Below, piece by piece: positions 1-7,356 of a stretch of DNA of 64,000 nucleotides. The position numbers and the translations under genes were made by a program. Below the pieces are notes generated by a model that searched no databases, was not told the DNA's origin, and saw only the letters and a program-made list of their open reading frames with translations. Source of the DNA: Sphingomonas sp. IC-56 (GTDB lineage: Bacteria; Pseudomonadota; Alphaproteobacteria; Sphingomonadales; Sphingomonadaceae); the NCBI RefSeq assembly GCF_021043375.1, contig NZ_JAJNDV010000005.1, positions 1 to 64,000 of the forward strand, written 5' to 3'. Each line of letters begins with the position of its first letter. Within the stretch, counting starts at the first letter, position 1.

Positions 1-30
1 ATCAAGCCCCGCCCGGCGCTAAACCCACCC

Positions 31-205
31 CCAACCCCTCCCTTTCAGGGAGGGGAGAACAGCTCGAGCCAACAAACAAATCCTCCCCTGAAAGGGGAGG
101 TGGCAGCCCGCAGGGCTGACGGAGGGGTATCCCCGCTGCTGAGTCCGTACTCCGCCCGCCACGGTCGCGCTACGCGCGCCACCTCCCCTTACAGGGGAGG
201 ATCCA
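31..205. repeat. Cluster of three short GC-rich palindromes
   Basis: Three hairpin-forming units lie before the first gene. CCCCTCCCT pairs with AGGGAGGGG (35-55), CCTCCCCT with AGGGGAGG (82-100), and the same 8-bp arms recur at 182-200, each with a 3-nt loop. The middle unit is followed by a tail ending in GGAGGGGTA, which is also found in the repeats at 34271 and 59285. They look like dispersed intergenic repeats of the Sphingomonadaceae type. I see no gene in positions 1-264. Confidence 0.75.
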
Positions 206-264
206 AGGCACCCGTTTGCTCCAAACCCCACATCATGCCACCCTCCGCCAAAGAGGGGAAAGCC

Positions 265-612
265 ATGAACCTGCAAACCGCAATCGCCAGCGGCCTAGCC
301 GAGCGCACCCGCCGCGGCATCACGGCCGTGCTTCTGGCGCAGCACGCGGTCACCCGCAAAGACGCCGTCGCCTTCATCCCCCGTTCCCCGCACGAGGAAC
401 GCGAGTTCGCCCGGCTCCGGCAACAAGGCGCCATCCAGGACGCTGGCGCTGACCGCTACTGGCTGAACCGCACCGCGCTCCACGCCGACAACGAAGCGCG
501 CCGCCGCGTGCTGATCCCGCTCACCATCATCCTGCTGCTGGTCGCAGCCACGATCCCGCTGTTCTTCTACAAGGACGTGCCTTCGATCTCGATCACGGAA
601 GCAAGCCGCTAA
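265..612 (+). CDS. Hypothetical protein with C-terminal membrane anchor
   Basis: A 115-residue protein of unknown function. Residues 1-80 are soluble and charged, and the segment around 45-70 (including YWLNRTAL) has the look of a small winged-helix-like fold, though that is only an impression. Residues 82-102 form one hydrophobic transmembrane segment, followed by a short tail. The ATG at 265 is preferred because GAGGGGAAAGCC precedes it with good Shine-Dalgarno spacing; longer upstream frames run through palindromic repeats. It stands alone and converges on the oxidoreductase gene 6 nt downstream. Confidence 0.65.
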   Translation: MNLQTAIASGLAERTRRGITAVLLAQHAVTRKDAVAFIPRSPHEEREFARLRQQGAIQDAGADRYWLNRTALHADNEARRRVLIPLTIILLLVAATIPLFFYKDVPSISITEASR

Positions 613-618
613 CCCGCC

Positions 619-1788
619 TCACTCCACCATAAAGGTCAGCCCGGCATGCGCCTCCAGCCGCGCCTTCAGCGCCTCGGGCATCAGCGCACCCGGCGTCCAG
701 ATCCCGCCCTTGCCCCCAGCCGGCACATCGCGCAGCAGGCATAAGGCGGACTCGGCAATCATCTTGCTCGTCGATCCATAACCCGGATCGCGGTCGCCCT
801 TTACTGACACCGTGACGTGTTCCTCGCTCGGCATCTCGGCGACAAATGCGATGTCGTAGAACCCGCTCTCGCGCGCTTCCTTGCTCGGCCCTTCGCCCGG
901 CGCCGGCCCTTTGTTTCCGCTCATCGGGTTCAGCTTGGCCAGCGCCTCGGCTGCAGCCCGGCCGACTTCGCCCAGCCCCGGCACCACGCTCATCTCGTCA
1001 TATTGGAAGTCGGCGCCATAGGAGTGACCGGCCAGGAAGTTGGTGCGGTGCACATTCTTGGTGTTGATCACCGCCATCATGAACGGCGCGACCCATGCGG
1101 CGACCGCGTCGTCATAGTGCGGCACCATCCCGTTCGGCTGGTGCGGCCCGGCAAAGCCCGGGGCCAGTGCAAAGGGATCGACCATCAGCTTGAGGATCGC
1201 CGGATCCTGTGCCGCCGCCGCCATCGAAGCCTTGGCGCTCGCAAAGGTGCCGCCTGAAAACGTACCCTTCATCGCCCGAATGCGGCCCTTGACCCGCGGC
1301 GCAGGCCGCCCGAACCGCCGCCGGGCCTCGGCCTGCGCGAACCACACCCCCAGGTCGAACGGGATCGAATCGAACCCGCACGAAAACACGATCCGCGCGC
1401 CGCTCGCCTTGGCCGCCGCATCATATTTGTCGATCATCAGCCGCATCCATGCCGGCTCGCCGCATAGATCGACATAGTCAGTGCCCGTCTCCGCACAAGC
1501 GGCCAGCAACGCCTCGCCATGCAACTGGTACGGACCCACGGTGGTGACGACGACGCCGGCCCGCGCCACCATCGCCTTCAGTGCCGAGGGATCATCGGCA
1601 GCGGCAGCCAGCAAGGGCGTCCCATCCGGCGCGCCGATCTCGTCGCGCACCGCCTCCAGCTTGGAAAGCGACCGCCCCGCCATCGCCCAGCGCAGCGACC
1701 CGTCGCCATAGCGCTGCGCCAGATACTCGGCCACCAACCGCCCAGTGAACCCGGTCGCGCCGTACAGAACGATGTCGAACTCAGCCAT
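619..1788 (-). CDS. Saccharopine dehydrogenase-like NAD(P)-binding oxidoreductase
   Basis: A 389-residue protein of the saccharopine dehydrogenase NADP-binding family, close to the trans-acting enoyl reductase subgroup. The N-terminus has a Rossmann fold with the dinucleotide motif GATGFTG near residues 10-16, then AMAGRSLSKLEAV, typical of the second strand of this family. Length fits the family (about 390-410). The substrate cannot be read from the sequence; relatives act on acyl chains or amino-acid derivatives. It starts at ATG 1788, just upstream of the DUF559 repeat unit, and nothing suggests an operon. Confidence 0.85.
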   Translation of the reverse strand: MAEFDIVLYGATGFTGRLVAEYLAQRYGDGSLRWAMAGRSLSKLEAVRDEIGAPDGTPLLAAAADDPSALKAMVARAGVVVTTVGPYQLHGEALLAACAETGTDYVDLCGEPAWMRLMIDKYDAAAKASGARIVFSCGFDSIPFDLGVWFAQAEARRRFGRPAPRVKGRIRAMKGTFSGGTFASAKASMAAAAQDPAILKLMVDPFALAPGFAGPHQPNGMVPHYDDAVAAWVAPFMMAVINTKNVHRTNFLAGHSYGADFQYDEMSVVPGLGEVGRAAAEALAKLNPMSGNKGPAPGEGPSKEARESGFYDIAFVAEMPSEEHVTVSVKGDRDPGYGSTSKMIAESALCLLRDVPAGGKGGIWTPGALMPEALKARLEAHAGLTFMVE

Positions 1789-1809
1789 GATCCTCTCCTT
1801 ATGTTTTTC

Positions 1810-2222
1810 TTAGCCCTCTCCCGCCTGCGGGAGAGGGTTGGGTGAGGGTGTGTCGCGCACCGCAGGCAACCCCGCCAGTTCGGCACTGATCGTCTCCAGC
1901 ACCCGTCCAGGTTCTCGATCACCTGAGTGTTCCAGAAACGCAGCAGGTGATAGCCATTTTGCATCAGCAAGGCGGTCCGGCGCGCATCCACCGCATCCTT
2001 GTGCTGGCCGCCGTCCAGTTCGACGATCAGTCGCCTTTCGGCACACAGAAAGTCCGTGACGAAGGGGCCCACCGTCGCCTGAAACCGGAACTTGTATCCG
2101 CCGAGCTGACGATTGCGCACTGCGGCCCAGAGCTTCCGCTCAACGTCCGTCGCGTCGCGGCGAAGCTGGCGCGCATGCGGGTTCGTGGGACGGATCCTCG
2201 GCACCCGTATTTGGTACCGCAA
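1810..2222 (-). pseudogene. DUF559 (Vsr-like) endonuclease, frameshifted
   Basis: A DUF559 family protein, related to very-short-patch-repair-type endonucleases. The first frame reads from TTG 2222 and shows the family hallmarks: DATDVERKLWAAVRNRQL, FLCAERRLIVELDGGQH and a conserved LLRFWNTQVIENLDG. Immediately after LDG the frame changes. The expected continuation VLETISAELAGL lies one base out of frame and runs to a TAA at 1810-1812. Restoring one base in the run at 1902-1904 (GGG to GGGG on the coding strand) gives a normal protein of about 137 residues. Either a real 1-nt deletion or a homopolymer sequencing error. The Shine-Dalgarno (GAGGG), the last residues (PSPNPLPQAGEG) and the stop all come from the flanking inverted repeats. 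Confidence 0.8.
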
Positions 2223-2266
2223 GAGTCACCCTCACCCAACCCTCTCCCGCAAGCGGGAGAGGGCTA
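1811..2266. mobile_element. DUF559 cassette bounded by 40-bp inverted repeats
   Basis: The DUF559 gene lies exactly between two inverted copies of a repeat, at 1811-1850 and 2227-2266, which match at 39 of 40 positions. Each copy begins TAG, then a perfect 11-bp stem (CCCTCTCCCGC/GCGGGAGAGGG) with a 2-nt loop, then TTGGGTGAGGGTG pointing inward. This geometry resembles a small transposable or REP-associated unit. No target-site duplication is visible, and no transposase is present besides the DUF559 protein. Calling it mobile is inference. Confidence 0.5.
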
Positions 2267-2297
2267 GAAGAAGGGAAGACGCTGCGCTGACTCAAAG

Positions 2298-2336
2298 CCC
2301 CCTCCCGCCTGCGGGAGAGGGTTGGGTGAGGGTGTG
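2298..2336 (+). repeat. Third copy of the DUF559-associated hairpin repeat
   Basis: A further copy in the same orientation as the left cassette end: an 11-bp stem with one mismatch (CCCCCTCCCGC at 2298-2308 against GCGGGAGAGGG at 2311-2321) followed by TTGGGTGAGGGTGTG. It lies 31 nt beyond the cassette and just downstream of the ABC transporter gene (stop at 2362), so it might also work as a transcription barrier. Confidence 0.75.
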
Positions 2337-2361
2337 TATGAACACACACCTCTGAACAACC

Positions 2362-4140
2362 TCACCCCACCTCGCTAAACTGCAACGCCGCCAGCCGCGC
2401 ATACAGTCCGCCCTGCGCCACCAGCGCCGCATGCGTCCCGCTCTCCACGATCCGCCCTTCATCCATCACGATGATCCGCCCCGCCGCGCGTACCGTCGCC
2501 AGCCGATGCGCAATCACCAACGTCGTGCGGTTCGCCATCAGCCGCTCCAGCGCATCCTGCACCAGCCGCTCGCTCTCGGCGTCCAAGGCCGAGGTCGCCT
2601 CGTCCAGCAACAGGATCGGCGCATCGCGCAGCAGCGCGCGCGCGATCGCGATCCGCTGTCGCTGTCCGCCCGACAGTCGCGCGCCGCCTTCGCCCAGGAA
2701 CGTGTCGAGCCCTTGCGGCAGCGCCTGCAGGAAGTCCGCCGCATTGGCCGCCGCCGCCGCCGCCCAGATCGCGTCGTCGCTGGCGTCCCACGCGCCATAG
2801 CGCAGATTGTCGCGTGCCGAGGCGGCGAAGATCACCGTCTCCTGCGGCACGATCGCCATTCGCGCCCGCACCTCCGCGGGATCGGCGTCGCGCACGTTCA
2901 CGCCGTCGATGCGAACCGCGCCGGCCTCGGGGTCATAGAAGCGCTGCACCAGCTGAAACAACGTCGACTTGCCCGCGCCTGAGGGCCCCACCACCGCCAC
3001 CGTTTCGCCCGGCTGCACGTTCAGCGAGAAGTCGTTCAGCGCCGACACTTCCGGCCGGCTGGGATAGCGGAAGGTCACCCCCTCGAACGCCACGGCGCCG
3101 CGCGCCGGCTGCGGCAGCGCCACCGGATTGGCGGGCGCGGCGATGTCAGGCTGCTCCGTCAGCAACTCGGCCAACCGGCTCGCCGCGCCCGATCCGCGCA
3201 GCAGCTCGCCATACACCTCGGTCAGCGCCCCGAACGATCCCGTCACCAGTCCCGCGGTGATCACGAACGCCGTGATCGCGCCGCCCGAAATACGCCCTTC
3301 GGCCACGCCGGACACGGCGTCCCACATGATCAGCGTGATCGCGGTGAACAGCAGTCCGATGACCAACGCGGTCATCACCGCACGCAGTCCGAAACGGCGC
3401 TTGGCCGCCGCGAAGCTGCGCTCGACCGCCCCTTCGAAGCGCGCGCTTTCGCGGCGTTCCTGGCCGAACGCCTGGACAATGCGCATCGCGCCCAGCGTCT
3501 CGGACGACGTGGCGCCGATCTCGGCGATGCTGTCCTGGCTGGTGCGCGACAGCGTGCGCACGCGCCCGCCCAGCCACACGATCGGCAGCACGATCAGCGG
3601 AATGCCGACCAGCAAATAGCCCGCGATCCGCGGCGACAGCGCGAACAGGTAGATGAGGCCGCCGGTCCCAGTCAGCAGGTTGCGCAGCGCCGTCGACACG
3701 GTCGTGCCCACCACCATCTCGATGATCGCGGTGTCGGAGGTGAGGCGCGACGCGATCTCCGACGGGCGGTTTTCCTCGAACCATTTGGGCGGCAGGCGCA
3801 GCAAATTGCGGTGCACCGCCATGCGCATGTCGGCCACGGTGCGCTCGCCGACCCAGCTGACGAAGTAGAAGCGCACGGCGGTGGCGATCGACAGCGCCAG
3901 CACGACCAGCAGCAGCCCTTCGAAATACACGCCGATCCGGCTGGTGTCGGCACCGGCGGCAAAGCCATTGTCGACGATCTTCTGGAAGGTGCGCGGGATC
4001 CACAATGTCGCGATCGACGAGCTGATCAGCGCCAGCGTCGCGATTCCCAGTTGCAGCGGATAGCGGCGGGTAAAACCCCACACGATCAACAGGTTACTGA
4101 GCTTGCGCTTGGGCTGGGAAGCAAGGGCGGGATCGGCCAT
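2362..4140 (-). CDS. ABC exporter, fused permease and ATPase (ABCB/MsbA-like)
   Basis: A 592-residue half-transporter. Residues about 20-320 form the six-helix type I exporter membrane domain, and about 345-585 form the nucleotide-binding domain. Walker A is GPSGAGKST (near 385), the signature is LSGGQRQR (near 487) and Walker B is ILLLDEATSALD (near 510). Such proteins work as homodimers in the inner membrane and export lipids, peptides or drugs; the substrate cannot be predicted. It starts at ATG 4140, transcribed away from phaZ, and is apparently monocistronic. Confidence 0.92.
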   Translation of the reverse strand: MADPALASQPKRKLSNLLIVWGFTRRYPLQLGIATLALISSSIATLWIPRTFQKIVDNGFAAGADTSRIGVYFEGLLLVVLALSIATAVRFYFVSWVGERTVADMRMAVHRNLLRLPPKWFEENRPSEIASRLTSDTAIIEMVVGTTVSTALRNLLTGTGGLIYLFALSPRIAGYLLVGIPLIVLPIVWLGGRVRTLSRTSQDSIAEIGATSSETLGAMRIVQAFGQERRESARFEGAVERSFAAAKRRFGLRAVMTALVIGLLFTAITLIMWDAVSGVAEGRISGGAITAFVITAGLVTGSFGALTEVYGELLRGSGAASRLAELLTEQPDIAAPANPVALPQPARGAVAFEGVTFRYPSRPEVSALNDFSLNVQPGETVAVVGPSGAGKSTLFQLVQRFYDPEAGAVRIDGVNVRDADPAEVRARMAIVPQETVIFAASARDNLRYGAWDASDDAIWAAAAAANAADFLQALPQGLDTFLGEGGARLSGGQRQRIAIARALLRDAPILLLDEATSALDAESERLVQDALERLMANRTTLVIAHRLATVRAAGRIIVMDEGRIVESGTHAALVAQGGLYARLAALQFSEVG

Positions 4141-4295
4141 GCCGGGCGGACTAGCGCGAATGCCGGGGCAGGGGAACCATGGAGCGGGATTATGTACTTA
4201 AGGCTTTGATAGTGCTGTAAATGTGGTCTGATCGCACCCACGTTTTCCGCGTCGACAAGATGCTGGCCACCGCATTTTCCCGGAAGCGTTCCTTC

Positions 4296-4324
4296 GTTGC
4301 GGTGCAACAGCGCTGCGCTATATT
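4296..4324 (+). promoter_or_regulatory. Putative phaZ promoter with overlapping dyad
   Basis: TTGCGG (4297-4302) and TATATT (4319-4324) are separated by 16 bp, 47 nt before the phaZ start. The -35 lies inside the perfect inverted repeat GTTGC-N3-GCAAC (4296-4308). PHA-responsive PhaR repressors of alphaproteobacteria bind short TGC/GCA dyads near PHA genes, so this is a candidate operator by analogy only. Confidence 0.4.
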
Positions 4325-4371
4325 AGCTTAAAGCCGCCGCCGTCTCCGCGCGTGGCGGTGGAAGGAATTGG

Positions 4372-5601
4372 ATGCTGTACGACGCCTATGAGATCCAGCG
4401 CTCGCTTCTCGCGGGTGCCAGCGCTTTCGCCAACTTCTCCGCAGGCTTGCTCAACAATCCCGCAAACCCCTTCGCCTATTTCGGCGGTGGCCCGGTAATG
4501 GCCTCCGCGCTTGAAGTCTTCGCCCACGCCTCAGCGCCCCGCGGCAAGCCCGACTTCGGTCTCGACCGCGCCACCGTCGATGGCCGCGAAGTCGATGTCG
4601 TCGAAGAGATCGTGCTGCGCAAACCGTTCGGCCAGCTCAAGCGCTTCGTGCGCAAGGGAGTCGAGGGTGGCCCCAAGCTTCTGATCGTCGCGCCGATGTC
4701 CGGCCACTATGCCACGCTGCTGCGCGGCACCGTGGAACGCATGCTGCCGGCCGCCGACGTCTACATCACCGACTGGCGCGACGCGAAGCAGGTACCGCTC
4801 AGCGACGGCCGCTTCGACCTCGACGACTATGTCGATTATATCATCGATTTCCTCGCGCACATCGGCGCTGAGGGCGATCCACGCGCGCACATGCTCGCCG
4901 TGTGCCAGCCGTCGGTGCCGAGCTATGCCGCAGTCGCGGTGATGAGCGCCGACGCGCACCCGAACCGTCCCAAGACCCTTACGATGATGGGCGGCCCCGT
5001 CGACACGCGCGAGGCGCCGACCGCGGTCAACACGCTGGCGACCGAGCGGCCGTTCAGCTGGTTCGAGCAGAATGTCATCGCAACCGTGCCGGCGACCTAT
5101 GCCGGGGCAGGACGACGCGTCTATCCAGGGTTCCTGCAACTCGCAGGGTTCATGACCATGAATCTCGGCAGCCACATGATTAGCCATTGGGAGATGTTCA
5201 AGCATCTGGTCCAGGGCGACGACGAGAGCGCTGACGCGACGATGCGCTTCTATGAGGAATATCGCTCGGTCTGCGACATGACCGCCGAATTCTACCTCCA
5301 GACCATCGACCTGGTGTTCCAGACTCACGCCCTGCCCAAGGGCGAGATGACCCACCGCGGTCGTCCGGTCGACCCAGCGGCGATCACCGACGTTGGTCTT
5401 CTGGCGATCGAGGGCGAGCGCGACGATATCTCCGGCCTGGGCCAGACCAAGGCAGCGCTGACGCTCGCCACGAAGCTGCCCGACGCGAAAAAGCTGTACC
5501 ATATGGCCGAAGGCGTCGGCCATTACGGCATCTTCAACGGCTCCAAGTGGCGCACCCGGATCGCGCCAGTGCTGGAGCAATGGATGGCCGCCAACGACTG
5601 A
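4372..5601 (+). CDS. phaZ: Intracellular polyhydroxybutyrate depolymerase
   Basis: A 409-residue member of the intracellular PHB depolymerase family, which hydrolyses stored polyhydroxyalkanoate granules to hydroxyacids. There is no signal peptide, as expected. The nucleophile is a cysteine, C178 in LAVCQPSVP, in place of the lipase-box serine, as in the Ralstonia PhaZ enzymes. The remaining triad members are probably D351 or D352 in GERDDISGLG and H384 in GVGHYGIFNG. Start at ATG 4372 with AAGGA ahead of it. The nearby thiolase and MaoC hydratase genes (7357-9000) could handle related C4 acyl-CoA chemistry, but they are on the other strand and not in one operon. Confidence 0.93.
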   Translation: MLYDAYEIQRSLLAGASAFANFSAGLLNNPANPFAYFGGGPVMASALEVFAHASAPRGKPDFGLDRATVDGREVDVVEEIVLRKPFGQLKRFVRKGVEGGPKLLIVAPMSGHYATLLRGTVERMLPAADVYITDWRDAKQVPLSDGRFDLDDYVDYIIDFLAHIGAEGDPRAHMLAVCQPSVPSYAAVAVMSADAHPNRPKTLTMMGGPVDTREAPTAVNTLATERPFSWFEQNVIATVPATYAGAGRRVYPGFLQLAGFMTMNLGSHMISHWEMFKHLVQGDDESADATMRFYEEYRSVCDMTAEFYLQTIDLVFQTHALPKGEMTHRGRPVDPAAITDVGLLAIEGERDDISGLGQTKAALTLATKLPDAKKLYHMAEGVGHYGIFNGSKWRTRIAPVLEQWMAAND

Positions 5602-5622
5602 GGATTGGCCTGGACCAGCGCA

Positions 5623-5709
5623 GCTCCGTCATCCCGGCCTTGAGCCGGGATCCCGCTTCTTCTTCTGCCGGTCAAGGCAGCGGGACCCCGGCTCAAGGCC
5701 GGGGTGACG
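5623..5709. repeat. Long imperfect inverted repeat between convergent genes
   Basis: A hairpin-forming unit: the left arm contains GTCATCCCGGCCTTGAGCC and the right arm GGCTCAAGGCCGGGGTGAC, around a central AGCGGGA/TCCCGCT pairing and a short loop. The same family recurs at 21921-22005. It sits between the convergent phaZ and PNP-oxidase genes, where it could block read-through both ways. Confidence 0.75.
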
Positions 5710-5725
5710 AAAGTTGGGCTCAGGG

Positions 5726-6220
5726 TCAGGCCTGCGAGGATTCGGCAGTCGTCTGAACCTTGGCGTGGCTGCTGCTTTCGCTGGGCTTGATCGTGCCGCC
5801 GAACAGCATCTTCACGCGGCCGCTGACCGTGATGTCGGTTTCCCATAGCTCGGCGCTGTCGATGTCGAAGCGCAGCAGCGCGAGGTTCGGATCCTCCTTG
5901 CCTTCCGGGAACCAGGCCTCGGCCTGCTTGTCCCACAGCTTGTCGATCAGCGCGCGATCATTGTCGATCTTGGCGGTTCCCGACAGGCACGCGAAATAGT
6001 CGTGCCCCTTGGACACGAACTGGGCCATGCCATGGCCGCCCTTGGCGAGCCGGTTGTCCTTGCCGATGAAGAAGAACAGCGTGTCGACCTGATCCTTGTC
6101 GAGCTGCGCGGTAAGCGGGATGCTGTGCTCGCCATCCATCAGCCCGATCATGACGAAGGGGCTGTCTGCCATCTTCTGCCATAGGTCCTGCTTCAGTTCG
6201 GCGGGGCTCTTGTCCGGCAT
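5726..6220 (-). CDS. Pyridoxamine 5'-phosphate oxidase-fold stress protein
   Basis: A 164-residue protein of the PNP-oxidase/general-stress-protein-26 type with a split beta-barrel flavin-binding fold. Visible family features are an N-terminal LWQKMADSPFVMIGLMD, the central TLFFFIGKDNRLAK, and YFACLSGTAKIDNDRALIDK, followed by a tryptophan-containing AEAWFPEGKEDPNLALLRF. These proteins bind FMN or FAD and are linked to oxidative or general stress; the exact reaction is unknown. The C-terminal 20 residues are polar and probably disordered. GGGAG lies upstream of ATG 6220. It is convergent with phaZ. Confidence 0.82.
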   Translation of the reverse strand: MPDKSPAELKQDLWQKMADSPFVMIGLMDGEHSIPLTAQLDKDQVDTLFFFIGKDNRLAKGGHGMAQFVSKGHDYFACLSGTAKIDNDRALIDKLWDKQAEAWFPEGKEDPNLALLRFDIDSAELWETDITVSGRVKMLFGGTIKPSESSSHAKVQTTAESSQA

Positions 6221-6268
6221 TCGTAATCTCCCGAGGGTGTCGTTCGGGCGAGTAACGAGCGGTCTTGC

Positions 6269-7219
6269 TCAGGCGTTCCCGATCGCAGCGGCAGCGCCGA
6301 TCAGCTCCAGATCCCCTTGATTGACCAGCCCGACAGGCACTTCGGCTAACTGGCGGCGAAAGCTCGCCTTGGCTTCCATATGCTGGCGGAACCGGGGATC
6401 GCGCAGCTGCGGCTGTAGCGCGCGGGCGATCGCCCCGGTCAGGAATACGCCGTCCCACGCTCCGAAAGTGAGCGCCAGGTCGCCGGCAAACGCGCCAAGC
6501 TGCTCCACGAACAACCGTACCACCGCGCCACAGAGCGGGTCGCGGCTCGCGTCGCGCGTGACGTCCTCGGGCCGGGCCAGCCGCTTGCCGCCGGACAATG
6601 CCTCATAGGCGAGCAGCAACCCTGGCGCGCTCAGCAGTGTCTCCACTTCCATCGCCAATCCCTTGGACAGGCAATATTGGACGAAAGCGCGGCCATCGGC
6701 GGTCATCGGAGCCAGACCGATATGCCCGGCCTCGCTCTGAATCGGCGCCAACTGGCCACCGCCCGTCACCAGCGCCGCGACGCCCAGGCCGGTGCCCGTG
6801 CCGATCACGACATAGTTGCCACCAGAGCGAACCGGCTTCAACGCGGGACCTTGCATTGGGGTGAAGGCGGAAGGCGGCAAGCGCGTCAATGCCAGCGCGT
6901 TCGCGGCGCATTCGTTAAGTGCCATGGGCGGCGCCCGCAGCACGGCCTCCACGCCAGAAAGCGAAATGTACCAGCGGCTGCCGGTCAGGTTGATCAGGTC
7001 GCCCCGTGCCGCACCCGCCACGGCCAGCGCGCTGGGCAGTCTCGTATCCTTCAGCCCCACGCTGGCAAGGTACGAGACGAGCGCACTGGTGAAGGTGGGA
7101 TGCTCAGCCGTGAGAAACTTGCGGATCTCGCGCGGCGCTGCACCTTGCTCGCCCCCGGTCAATCCGAACCGCACCGACTGGCGGCCGATATCGGCCACCA
7201 GCGCCAGAGTTTCCGCCAT
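6269..7219 (-). CDS. Glucokinase-like protein with altered active-site motifs
   Basis: A 316-residue protein aligned by eye with bacterial glucokinase (Glk family): ATPase fold, GTGTGLGVAALV near residues 140-151 and SEAGHIGLAP near 162-171. Two signature sites deviate. The N-terminal phosphate loop DIGGTN reads DIGRQS (residues 10-15), and the segment holding the catalytic aspartate (usually NDF) reads NEC (N102-E103). It may therefore be a diverged sugar kinase, a regulator or an inactive paralogue. ATG 7219 is chosen because GGAGGG lies just upstream; longer frames lack family similarity. The next gene upstream, the thiolase, is on the same strand and ends 137 nt away. Confidence 0.75.
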   Translation of the reverse strand: MAETLALVADIGRQSVRFGLTGGEQGAAPREIRKFLTAEHPTFTSALVSYLASVGLKDTRLPSALAVAGAARGDLINLTGSRWYISLSGVEAVLRAPPMALNECAANALALTRLPPSAFTPMQGPALKPVRSGGNYVVIGTGTGLGVAALVTGGGQLAPIQSEAGHIGLAPMTADGRAFVQYCLSKGLAMEVETLLSAPGLLLAYEALSGGKRLARPEDVTRDASRDPLCGAVVRLFVEQLGAFAGDLALTFGAWDGVFLTGAIARALQPQLRDPRFRQHMEAKASFRRQLAEVPVGLVNQGDLELIGAAAAIGNA

Positions 7220-7356
7220 GCAACCCTCCACCCCCGGCTCCCGTTTGTGGAAGCTCGTTGCGCAGCCTGTTGGCAGCGTTGTCCGGGAAGGTACCGTATG
7301 TTGCGGCTTGTGCAAGTAGGCGACGTTCCCGCCGCCCACTTGCCTAGCCTGGAACC

